From the NCBI GenBank assembly GCA_903929895.1, contig CAIYWM010000596.1, positions 1 to 8,414 of the forward strand: a stretch of DNA of 8,414 nucleotides, in the 5' to 3' direction. This DNA comes from an uncultured Alphaproteobacteria bacterium. Its GTDB lineage: Bacteria > Pseudomonadota > Alphaproteobacteria > Reyranellales > Reyranellaceae. A model generated the notes under the pieces. That model was not told the DNA's origin. It saw nothing but the letters and a program-made list of their open reading frames with translations, and did not search any database. Below, in pieces: positions 1 to 7,620 of this stretch. Numbering within the stretch: position 1 is the first letter of the stretch; the number at the start of each line of letters is the position of its first letter. The position numbers and the translations under genes are program-made.

Positions 1-1
1 G

Positions 2-739
2 GCCAATGCACCGGCCGACGGCTACACGATGCTTCTGGGCACGGGTACCACCTACACGCTCAATCCGCTGCTCAAGAAGGGCCTGGCCTACGACACCGAC
101 CGCGACTTCAAGATGGTGTCGATCATCGCCGAGGTGCCGGTGGTGTTCATCGTCAACCCGAAGTTTCCGGCCAGGACGCTGTCGGAATTCGTGGCCTACA
201 CGAAGGCCAATCCGGGCAAGGTGAACTATTCCTCGTCGGGCCTCGGCTCGTCGCTGCATCTTGCGGCCGAGCTGTTCGCCCAGCGTGCTGGCATCAAGAT
301 GACGCATGTGCCTTATCCGGGCAGCGCCGGCGCGATGCGCGCCCTGCTGGCCGACGAGGTGCAGATGTTCTCCGAAGTGATCTCCGGCGCCCTGCCGCAG
401 ATCGACCAGAAGGCCGTCGTGCCGCTCGCGATCACCAGCGCCAAACGCCTGTCTGTCGCTCCCTCGATCCCGACCGTGGCCGAGAGCGGCTATCCCGGCT
501 TCGAGGCGCTGGGCTGGTACGCGCTCGCCGTGCCCAGGGCAACGCCGGCGGCCGTGGTCACGCGGATCGAGAGTGCGATCAATAAGATCCTGGCCTCGGG
601 CGTCCTGCAGGCGCGCTTCGAACCGCTGGCGATCGTAATCCCGGGACCGCAGGAGCCGGGCTCCGCCGACAAGTACATGGCGAAGGACCGCGCGATATGG
701 GGGCCGCTGGTTCGCTCGCTGAACATCTCGCTCGATTGA
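2..739 (+). CDS. Bug/TctC-family tripartite tricarboxylate transporter substrate-binding protein, 5'-truncated by window
   Basis: This is the C-terminal 245 residues of a periplasmic solute-binding protein; the reading frame is open from base 2. Full-length members have about 320 residues, so roughly 75 residues including the signal peptide lie upstream. The visible N-terminal stretch APADGYTMLLGTG matches the family's conserved (P)DGYTLL segment. It is followed by NPGKVNYSSSGLGSSLHLA, THVPYPGSAGAMRALL and SIPTVAESGYPGFEALGWY, all typical of Bug proteins. Such proteins bind organic acids (carboxylates, aromatic acids, sometimes amides) for TctAB-type or other transporters, and many are orphans. 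No TctA or TctB membrane gene is visible here. An IclR regulator follows after 9 bp on the same strand, suggesting co-transcription and ligand-linked regulation. The ligand cannot be read from the sequence. Confidence 0.93.
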   Translation, partial: ANAPADGYTMLLGTGTTYTLNPLLKKGLAYDTDRDFKMVSIIAEVPVVFIVNPKFPARTLSEFVAYTKANPGKVNYSSSGLGSSLHLAAELFAQRAGIKMTHVPYPGSAGAMRALLADEVQMFSEVISGALPQIDQKAVVPLAITSAKRLSVAPSIPTVAESGYPGFEALGWYALAVPRATPAAVVTRIESAINKILASGVLQARFEPLAIVIPGPQEPGSADKYMAKDRAIWGPLVRSLNISLD

Positions 740-748
740 CGGCGCAGC

Positions 749-1504
749 ATGGATACGACCGTCGTCAAGGCATTGACGGTGCTGGAAGCGCTGGCTTCCA
801 GCGCGACGCCGCTTGGCGTGACCGAGCTCGCGACCAGGCTGGGCCTCTCGAAGAGCAACGTGCACCGGCTGCTGCAGACCCTTGCCGCTCGGGGGTACGT
901 CATGCAGGTCGACCAGCGCTACACCGTCACGACGCGGCTGTGGGAACTGGGGGCGATGGTCGTGAGCCGCCTCGACGTCGCGCGGGTCGCCACGCCGGTG
1001 ATGCAGCGTCTCGTCACCGACGTCGATGAGACCGCGCATCTTTCGATCCTCGACATGGTCGCCTGTGAGGTCGTCTCGATCCACAATGTCGAGAGCACCC
1101 AGCCGGTCCGCGCCTATTCGCGGATCGGCCAGCGCACGCCGGCGCATTGTGTGGCCACCGGCAAGGCGCTGCTGGCGGCGCAGTCACCCGAGGCGTTGCG
1201 TGCCCTGCCCGAGGAGCTGCAGCGCTTCACGCCGCAGACGCTCTATCGCCGTGACGAGCTGCTTGCGGCCTTGGAGAAGGTCCGCCGCGACGGCTATTCG
1301 ACGAATGTCGGCGAATGGCGCGAACGGGTCGGCGGCGCGGCGGCGGTGATCTACGACCATGCCGGGCGGCCGGCGGCGGCACTCGGGCTGACAGTGCCGG
1401 TCGAGCGGATGCAGCCCGAGGTGATGAACCGCTACATTGCGCGACTGACGGCGGCGACGGACGAGATTTCGCGGCTCATGGGCGCGCCACCCCGCGCAGG
1501 CTGA
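749..1504 (+). CDS. IclR-family transcriptional regulator
   Basis: A 251-residue protein with the two-domain IclR layout. The N-terminal winged helix-turn-helix is at about residues 5-60 (LGVTELATRLGLSKSNVHRL around 22-41). The C-terminal effector-binding domain spans about 75-245 and contains the family stretch GQRTPAHCVATGKALLAA (127-144) and the GYSTNVGEWRERVGG segment (182-196). IclR proteins act as dimers that repress or activate catabolic operons in response to small organic ligands. The ATG at 749 lies 9 bp after the solute-binding protein stop, with only a weak purine-rich site, so translation may depend on the upstream gene. Same-strand placement downstream of a Bug gene suggests control of uptake or catabolism of that ligand; this is inference. 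The gene ends 3 bp before the stop of the convergent mtnP. Confidence 0.94.
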   Translation: MDTTVVKALTVLEALASSATPLGVTELATRLGLSKSNVHRLLQTLAARGYVMQVDQRYTVTTRLWELGAMVVSRLDVARVATPVMQRLVTDVDETAHLSILDMVACEVVSIHNVESTQPVRAYSRIGQRTPAHCVATGKALLAAQSPEALRALPEELQRFTPQTLYRRDELLAALEKVRRDGYSTNVGEWRERVGGAAAVIYDHAGRPAAALGLTVPVERMQPEVMNRYIARLTAATDEISRLMGAPPRAG

Positions 1505-1507
1505 CCG

Positions 1508-2380
<873 letters not shown>

Positions 2381-2437
2381 ATGCTTCTCCTGGTTGGCGG
2401 TGGTGTATCATTCCGGACCGGTAAAGGGGAGAGACGC
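2381..2437. promoter_or_regulatory. Divergent intergenic region between mtnP and the SDR operon
   Basis: These 57 bp must hold the leader of mtnP (leftward) and of the first SDR gene (rightward). Only the two ribosome binding sites are clear: AGGAGA for mtnP (2386-2391, complement) and GGGGAGA for the SDR gene (2426-2432). I could not recognise a convincing -35/-10 pair in either direction, nor a match to GGAAC-N16-CGTT. The region is labelled regulatory because of its position, not because of a motif. Confidence 0.45.
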
Positions 2438-3283
2438 ATGGGCAGGCTCGAGGGCAAGATCACGATCGTTACGGGTGCGACCAGCGGCATCGGGCGGCGC
2501 ACCGCCGAGCTGTTCGTCGAGGAGGGCGCGAAGGTCGTCGCCACCGGGCGGCGGGCGGAGCTCGGCCGCACGCTCGAGGCCGCGCTGGTGACCGACAACT
2601 GCCTTTTCGTGAAGGCGGATGCGACGCACGAGGATGACGTGAAGCGCGTGTTCGACGCCTGCCTGTCCAAGTGGGGACGGGTCGACTGCCTGTTCAACAA
2701 TGCCGGCGGGCCGGCGCCGGTGGGCGGTATCGAGACGGTACCGGTCGAGGGCTTCGACGCGGCGATGGCGACCCTGGTGCGTTCGGTCATGCTGGGCATG
2801 AAGCACGCCGCGCCGCTCATGATGGCGCAACGCTCGGGCAGCATCATCAACAATGGCAGCGTCGCGGGGCGCCGCGCGGGTTACTCCACCTCAATGATCT
2901 ACGGTGCGGCCAAGGCGGCGGTGAACCACCTGACGGTCTGCGTTGCCATGCAGCTCGGCGAGAAGAACGTGCGGGTGAACTCGATCTCGCCTGGCGGGAT
3001 CGCCACCGGCATCTTCGCCAAGGCGCTCGGGTTGCCGCCCGACAAGGCCGATTCCTACGCCGAGGCGATGAAGGCCGGTATGGCGAAGAACCAGCCGATC
3101 CCGCGCGCCGGCATCGTCGACGACATCGCCAAGTCCGCCGTCTTCCTGGCCTCGGACGACTCGACCTTCATCAACGGGCACGATCTCGTGGTCGATGGTG
3201 GCATGGTCGGCGGCCGCCTGTGGACGCCCCACCAGGAGGGCGTGAAGGCCATGCGCCAGGCCTTCGGCGTCGACGAGATCTGA
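2438..3283 (+). CDS. SDR-family NAD(P)-dependent oxidoreductase (first gene of SDR-SDR-GST unit)
   Basis: A 281-residue classical short-chain dehydrogenase/reductase. It has the nucleotide-binding TGATSGIG motif (12-19), NNAG (87-90), a likely catalytic Ser141 (NNGSVAG), and Tyr155 and Lys159 in YGAAK. SPGGIAT (184-190) and the C-terminal VVDGG (251-255) are also typical. Arg38 and Arg39 after the second strand would be compatible with NADP(H), but this is weak. The tail GGRLWTPHQEGVKAMRQAFG extends roughly 20 residues past the usual end of small SDRs. The ATG at 2438 was chosen because GGGGAGAGACGC lies directly upstream and the fold begins at once; the frame is open further upstream only because the antisense of mtnP happens to lack stops. 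The substrate cannot be inferred. One base separates its stop from the next gene, so the two are probably translated together. Confidence 0.93.
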   Translation: MGRLEGKITIVTGATSGIGRRTAELFVEEGAKVVATGRRAELGRTLEAALVTDNCLFVKADATHEDDVKRVFDACLSKWGRVDCLFNNAGGPAPVGGIETVPVEGFDAAMATLVRSVMLGMKHAAPLMMAQRSGSIINNGSVAGRRAGYSTSMIYGAAKAAVNHLTVCVAMQLGEKNVRVNSISPGGIATGIFAKALGLPPDKADSYAEAMKAGMAKNQPIPRAGIVDDIAKSAVFLASDDSTFINGHDLVVDGGMVGGRLWTPHQEGVKAMRQAFGVDEI

Positions 3284-3284
3284 G

Positions 3285-4016
3285 ATGGCGTCGCTCGCCA
3301 ACAGGGTCGCCCTGGTGACCGGAGCGTCGCGCGGCATCGGGCGTGCGGTGGCGCTTTCGCTTGCCCATGAAGGTGCCGCCGTCGCTGTCAATTACCGCGA
3401 GCGCGCGGCTGATGCTGACGAGGTGGTCGCTTCTGTCCGGAATGCAGGGGGCAGGGCGATCGCTGTCGCGGCCGACGTGTCGGACAGCGCTGCTGTGTCG
3501 GCCATGATGGCGACGGTCGAGCGCGAGCTGGGGCCGGTCGACGTCCTGGTGAACAACGCCGGGCTGGCAATCATTACCAGCATCGACGATCTCACCGAGG
3601 AGCAGTTCGACCGCACCATCGCGGTCAACCTGAAGTCGGCCTTCCTCTGCACCAAGGCCGTGCTGCCGGGCATGCGGGCCCGCAAATGGGGCCGCATCGT
3701 CAACATCTCGTCGGGCGCGGCCCGCGGCGCCGGCGGCATCGGCCCGCACTACAATGCCTCCAAGGCCGGCATGGAAGGCCTGACCCGCGGCTACGCCGCG
3801 CGGGTCGTGAAGGACGGCGTCACCGTCAATGCCGTGGCACCCTCGTTGATCGAGACAGACATGGTCCGCGGCGGTCTCGCGTCGTCGCCGGACCGCATCC
3901 CCCTCGGCCGCTTCGGCACATCGGAGGAATGCGCCCAGGCCGTCCTCATGGTGATCGGCAACGCCTACATGACCGGCCAGACGGTCGCCCTGAGTGGCGG
4001 GCTGTCGTTTCTCTGA
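3285..4016 (+). CDS. SDR-family oxidoreductase, FabG-like
   Basis: A 243-residue classical SDR of the 3-oxoacyl-ACP reductase (FabG)-like type. Motifs are TGASRGIG (12-19), NNAG (90-93), Asn115 in AVNLKSAF, Ser143 in NISSG, Tyr156 and Lys160 in YNASK, and VNAVAPSLIETDM (181-193). The Ser-Tyr spacing of 13 is the usual one. The C terminus (TGQTVALSGGLSFL) replaces the usual DGG with SGG. FabG-like paralogues act on many hydroxy/keto substrates, so a housekeeping fatty-acid role should not be assumed, especially as no other fab genes are near. The ATG is one base after the preceding SDR stop with little Shine-Dalgarno signal, and the TGA overlaps the ATG of the GST gene by one base (TGATG). Both features suggest translational coupling. 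Confidence 0.93.
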   Translation: MASLANRVALVTGASRGIGRAVALSLAHEGAAVAVNYRERAADADEVVASVRNAGGRAIAVAADVSDSAAVSAMMATVERELGPVDVLVNNAGLAIITSIDDLTEEQFDRTIAVNLKSAFLCTKAVLPGMRARKWGRIVNISSGAARGAGGIGPHYNASKAGMEGLTRGYAARVVKDGVTVNAVAPSLIETDMVRGGLASSPDRIPLGRFGTSEECAQAVLMVIGNAYMTGQTVALSGGLSFL

Positions 4017-4609
4017 TGGTGCGTATCATCGGCAAGGCCAGTTCGATCAACGTGCGTAAGGTCCTTTGGGCCTGCGAGGAGATCGGTATCGCCTATGCGC
4101 GCGAGGACAGCGCGCCCGAGATGGCGCTCAATCCCAATGGGCTCGTGCCGGTGATGGTCGACGGTGATTTCGTGCTGTGGGAGAGCAACACGATCCTCCG
4201 CTATCTCGCCAACAAATGGCGCGCGACGTCGCTGCTGCCGACCGAGCCGCGCCCGCGGGCGGAGGTGGAGCGTTGGATCGACTGGCAGGCGACGGAGTTC
4301 AACACCGCCTGGCGCTACGCCTTCTCGGCGCTGGTGCGCAGGAACCCCGCCTTCGACGACGCAAGCCAGATCGACGCCTCGAAGGCCGACTGGGCACGGA
4401 TGGTCGGTATCCTCGACGCGGTGCTGTCGAGACAATCCCATGTCGCGGGAGATGGTTTCACGCTGGCGGACATTCCCATCGGCCTCAGCGTCAACCGCTG
4501 GTTCATGGCGCCCATGGACAAGCCCGCCTTTCCGGCCGTCTCGGCCTATTACGACCGGCTGAGCCGGCGGCCGGCCTTTCTCGAGCACGGCCGCAACGGC
4601 ATTCCCTGA
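4016..4609 (+). CDS. Glutathione S-transferase-like protein with a short N-domain loop
   Basis: A 197-residue cytosolic GST-fold protein. The thioredoxin-like N-terminal domain (about 1-70) has SSINVRKVLWACEEIGI (9-25), with Ser10 as the candidate glutathione-activating residue. It also has LNPNGLVPVMVDG (38-50) with cis-Pro45, and the gamma-glutamyl-binding pair Glu56-Ser57 in LWESNTILRYLA. The helical C-terminal domain carries the N-capping-box region GFTLADIPIG (147-156). The segment between AYARED and the LNPNG motif is about ten residues shorter than in common bacterial homologues, as I recall them. The start overlaps the SDR stop by one base, so translation is probably coupled. Its place behind two SDRs suggests glutathione conjugation, ring opening or detoxification of a related metabolite; this is inference. 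It abuts the convergent gnd gene with no spacer. Confidence 0.9.
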   Translation: MVRIIGKASSINVRKVLWACEEIGIAYAREDSAPEMALNPNGLVPVMVDGDFVLWESNTILRYLANKWRATSLLPTEPRPRAEVERWIDWQATEFNTAWRYAFSALVRRNPAFDDASQIDASKADWARMVGILDAVLSRQSHVAGDGFTLADIPIGLSVNRWFMAPMDKPAFPAVSAYYDRLSRRPAFLEHGRNGIP

Positions 4610-5587
<978 letters not shown>

Positions 5588-5638
5588 CCGTCTCTCCCGT
5601 TCGTTTCCCGATCCCGCTCCATGATAGACTGAGGTCCA
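5588..5638. promoter_or_regulatory. Divergent gnd/gntK intergenic region
   Basis: The 51 bp separate two divergent genes acting in consecutive steps, so both promoters must overlap here or extend into the coding regions. The gnd ribosome binding site (GGGAGAGACG, complement of 5589-5598) and a weak gntK site (GAGG, 5631-5634) are visible. I found no GGAAC-N16-CGTT match and no clear operator palindrome. Confidence 0.45.
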
Positions 5639-6151
5639 ATGAAGACCATCGTTGTCGTGATGGGTGTCTCGGGATCGGGCAAGACCACCGTCGCCAGCCT
5701 GCTGGCCGAACGGCTCGGCTGCGCGTTCCAGGATGGCGACGTTCTGCATCCGCGCGAGAACGTCGAGAAGATGAAGAGCGGGACTCCGCTCGCCGACGCC
5801 GACCGCTTACCGTGGCTCCAGGCGATCGGTCGCCAGATCGAAGCCTGGCGGGAGAGGGGCGAGGCCGGTGTCGTCACCTGCTCGGCGCTGAAGCGGATCT
5901 ATCGCGACATCATCGTCGGGGACCGGCCCGACGTCGCTCTCGTCTACCTCAAGGGGCCGCAGGCGCTGATCCACGGGCGCCTCATGGCGCGGACCTCCCA
6001 TTTCATGCCGGTCGGGCTGCTCGACAGCCAGTTCGGCACCCTGCAGGAGCCGGGGCAGGATGAACGACCGATCGTCATCGACATCGGATCGGAGCCGGCG
6101 CTGATCGTCAGCGAGATCGTCCGCAGGCTCGCAGAACGGTCATCAAGGTAG
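5639..6151 (+). CDS. gntK: Gluconokinase
   Basis: A 170-residue P-loop kinase that phosphorylates D-gluconate with ATP to 6-phosphogluconate. Walker A is GVSGSGKT (9-16). The family signature [16 protein letters not shown] (30-45) is followed by [14 protein letters not shown] (47-60). [10 protein letters not shown] (81-90) and [18 protein letters not shown] (121-138) are also diagnostic. The length equals that of typical GntK/IdnK proteins. The product is the substrate of the divergently encoded 6-phosphogluconate dehydrogenase, so the pair forms a gluconate shunt into the pentose phosphate pool. No gluconate transporter, gluconate dehydrogenase or Entner-Doudoroff genes (edd/eda) are in the window. 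The start follows a modest GAGG site by 4 nt. The 3' end overlaps the convergent PLP-like gene by 9 bp. Confidence 0.96.
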   Translation: MKTIVVVMGVSGSGKTTVASLLAERLGCAFQDGDVLHPRENVEKMKSGTPLADADRLPWLQAIGRQIEAWRERGEAGVVTCSALKRIYRDIIVGDRPDVALVYLKGPQALIHGRLMARTSHFMPVGLLDSQFGTLQEPGQDERPIVIDIGSEPALIVSEIVRRLAERSSR

Positions 6152-7405
6152 GGCCGGCAGGGCCGCCAGCTCGCGGAAGAGATCGACGATCCGATCTCGG
6201 TCCGGCCCGCCGCGATAACCCATCGCCACGCGCAGGAAGGGCTGTCCGACCTGCGGCTCCGGTTCGATCAATTCGTACCGATTGCCGCGAAACCCGAAGG
6301 ATCCGCCGTTGGCGAGCGCCAGGCCGTGTCGGGCGATCTCTGTCTCCACTCGATGAAGCAGACGACGCTGGGCCGCCGCGTCGCCATCCCGCAGCCGTAT
6401 GGCGCAGAACGGCGCAACCGCTTCGGCAGACAGCAGCGAGGGATGGCATCGGTCGTCGAACAGGTTCGAGCCTGTGCCGACCGCCCGGGCGAGGGCGGCA
6501 TTGTTGGCGAACACTCGGTTCGTATAGTGTTCGAGATAGGGGTGGTCGAGGAACCAGGGCGCGGAGAGAGCTGCCAGTTCGTCGAGAGTGAGACCGCCGC
6601 CGGTGAGCGCACGGATGCGTTCCAGCGCGGCCCCGATCGCCGACATTTCGATCTTCGCTCCATCACGAACGAAGAGCTGCACGATGCCGACATTGGCCAG
6701 TTCCAGCCCCGCCTGATCGAGCTTGAGACCCGACCGGAACACGGCGGCGAAAGATCCTTCGAGGGTCTCGAGCCACGGCGCGATATCGACCTGCAGCCCC
6801 ACCATCGTCGTATCCAGCAGCAGCGCCCGGCGGGCACGCGGCAGTCGGGCGGGGATGGAGAGGCCGAACCGGCCGTCGCAATGGACTGGCTCGCCGATGA
6901 GCACATCGACGTGAGATGGACTGCCGGTACTCGGCGCGAAGACCTGCCGTGGCCACAGGTCGAGGAGCTTGGTCGTCTCGAAGTAGCGACCGGCGTGAAG
7001 GACCGTGAGCGGCTGCGTTGTCGCCTCGTGGGCAACGAGGTGGAGCAGGCACGAAAGCGCGGCTTGTCCGCTGCGACACAGAACGCGCAGCGACTGCCAT
7101 CCGCGTGGCACCGCGTGGCAGAGCGGCACGCGGCTTTCCAGGAGGTTGGCGCTCAGTTCCCGTTCGTACCCGAAGCATATGCTTTGACCGTCCGGCAGGC
7201 GCGACACGTCGCCCTCACAAGGGCTCTTCAGCGTCGAGTCGGCGGGATGGTGCGCCCTCGCGAGCCAGGCCCGGCGCAGTTCCAGGGCGGCGGCGTCCGC
7301 GCTGCCGCCGGCAAGGCCCGGGAGGTCGGACGGTGCGAACCCCGCACGGTCGGCAAGCGCGGCCAGGTCCTCGCGGTCCCGAGCTTCTAGGGGAGGGTGC
7401 AACAT
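6143..7405 (-). CDS. Unassigned protein resembling fold-type I PLP-dependent enzymes
   Basis: A 420-residue protein I cannot assign to a named family. Several stretches match the order of fold-type I PLP enzymes, nearest to the Cys/Met-metabolism type. They are a cofactor-phosphate loop RVLCRSGQAALSCL (107-120), an aromatic/Thr segment AGRYFETTKLL (138-148), ALLLDTTMVG (194-203) with Asp198 like the pyridine-nitrogen Asp, and FRSGLKLDQAGLELANVG (223-240) with Lys228 as candidate Schiff-base lysine. FLRVAMGY (390-397) carries Arg392, a possible substrate-carboxylate binder. The first ~75 residues are not recognisable. I chose ATG 7405 over GTG 7423 because the GTG would sit inside a GGAAC-N16-CGTT promoter match whose predicted start point is at 7405-7406. 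That implies stress-induced, possibly leaderless expression. It could be an aminotransferase, lyase or racemase. The 3' end overlaps gntK by 9 bp. Confidence 0.75.
   Translation of the reverse strand: MLHPPLEARDREDLAALADRAGFAPSDLPGLAGGSADAAALELRRAWLARAHHPADSTLKSPCEGDVSRLPDGQSICFGYERELSANLLESRVPLCHAVPRGWQSLRVLCRSGQAALSCLLHLVAHEATTQPLTVLHAGRYFETTKLLDLWPRQVFAPSTGSPSHVDVLIGEPVHCDGRFGLSIPARLPRARRALLLDTTMVGLQVDIAPWLETLEGSFAAVFRSGLKLDQAGLELANVGIVQLFVRDGAKIEMSAIGAALERIRALTGGGLTLDELAALSAPWFLDHPYLEHYTNRVFANNAALARAVGTGSNLFDDRCHPSLLSAEAVAPFCAIRLRDGDAAAQRRLLHRVETEIARHGLALANGGSFGFRGNRYELIEPEPQVGQPFLRVAMGYRGGPDRDRIVDLFRELAALPALP
7101..7120. repeat. Perfect 10-bp tandem duplication (CCGCGTGGCA x2) inside the PLP-like gene
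   Basis: Two identical 10-bp units lie head to tail. They encode part of the CHAVPRGW segment on the minus strand. Ten is not a multiple of three, so gain or loss of a unit would shift the frame. The protein looks continuous on both sides, so the two-unit state is the functional one if the gene is intact. Confidence 0.85.
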
Positions 7406-7414
7406 TGGCCTCGA

Positions 7415-7439
7415 AACGTGCACCGGGCTGGGCCGTTCC
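7415..7439 (-). promoter_or_regulatory. Predicted sigma-EcfG (general stress response) promoter, leftward
   Basis: On the minus strand GGAAC (7439-7435) is followed by exactly 16 nt and CGTT (7418-7415). This matches the published consensus of the alphaproteobacterial EcfG/RpoE2/SigT general stress sigma factor (GGAAC-N16/17-CGTT). Counting about 8 nt past the -10 element places the transcription start at 7406-7405, that is on the ATG of the PLP-like gene. This suggests a leaderless transcript. Confidence 0.7.
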
Positions 7440-7485
7440 GGCGACCGTCCTTGGGTAAAGGCGCAACGAACTGAGTCGCGGCGGT

Positions 7486-7510
7486 GGAACTTGCACTCAA
7501 AGCGGGCGTT
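7486..7510 (+). promoter_or_regulatory. Predicted sigma-EcfG (general stress response) promoter, rightward
   Basis: GGAAC (7486-7490), a 16-nt spacer and CGTT (7507-7510) match the EcfG-type consensus perfectly. The expected transcription start near 7518-7520 would leave a leader of about 17-19 nt containing GAGGAGA (7524-7530) before ATG 7537. Location, orientation and spacing to the gene are all as expected for a working promoter. Confidence 0.8.
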
Positions 7511-7536
7511 CCCGTTCGCAACTGAGGAGAATTTAC

Positions 7537-7611
7537 ATGAATGGCATCATCTATCTGGTCGGGCTCGTCGTCGTGGTCATGTTCGTCCTGTCCTTCCTCG
7601 GCCTCCGGTAG
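7537..7611 (+). CDS. 24-residue single-helix small membrane protein
   Basis: This very short gene is easily missed. ATG 7537 is followed by 24 codons and TAG 7609-7611. GAGGAGA (7524-7530) sits 6 nt upstream, the strongest ribosome binding site in the window. The peptide starts MNGIIYLVGL, continues with an unbroken run of Val, Met, Phe and Leu, and ends SFLGLR. It is one hydrophobic helix with a C-terminal arginine and no signal-peptide cleavage site, so an inner-membrane peptide is likely. It lies behind a perfect EcfG-type promoter. Its stop overlaps the AGGA (7610-7613) serving the next gene, implying translational coupling. I believe similar small proteins occur in other alphaproteobacteria, but I cannot verify that here. 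A partner or regulator of the downstream membrane protein is most likely; a type I toxin-like peptide is an alternative. Confidence 0.8.
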   Translation: MNGIIYLVGLVVVVMFVLSFLGLR

Positions 7612-7620
7612 GACGCGATC

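Larger units (their letters stand above)
7406..7536. promoter_or_regulatory. Bidirectional control region between PLP-like gene and small membrane-protein operon
   Basis: This 131-bp divergent spacer is the longest non-coding stretch in the window. It holds two outward-facing GGAAC-N16-CGTT matches (listed separately) separated by 46 bp. It also holds the strong ribosome binding site of the 24-aa gene (GAGGAGA, 7524-7530). The central 7440-7485 segment shows no further motif that I recognise. Confidence 0.75.

Noticed and set aside
490..903. 137-residue minus-strand open frame across the Bug/IclR junction
   Set aside because: It is antisense to two well-supported genes, Ser/Ala-rich, without motifs.
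2381..2437. Possible sigma-70 promoter (TTGGCG near 2394 or TTTACC on the complement)
   Set aside because: No acceptable -10 element is found at 16-18 nt in either direction, so no promoter coordinates are claimed.
5588..5749. 54-residue N-terminal extension of 6-phosphogluconate dehydrogenase
   Set aside because: It would overlap gntK by 111 bp and has no Rossmann-type content. [12 protein letters not shown] at 5587 is the expected family start with GGGAGAGACG upstream.
6326..7390. 354-residue plus-strand open frame opposite the PLP-like gene
   Set aside because: It is Arg/Glu-rich with no recognisable motifs. The minus strand shows ordered PLP-enzyme landmarks and a matching promoter.
7406..7423. 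GTG at 7423 as the start of the PLP-like gene
   Set aside because: No purine-rich site lies upstream, and it falls within the leftward GGAAC-N16-CGTT promoter. ATG 7405 fits the predicted transcription start better.
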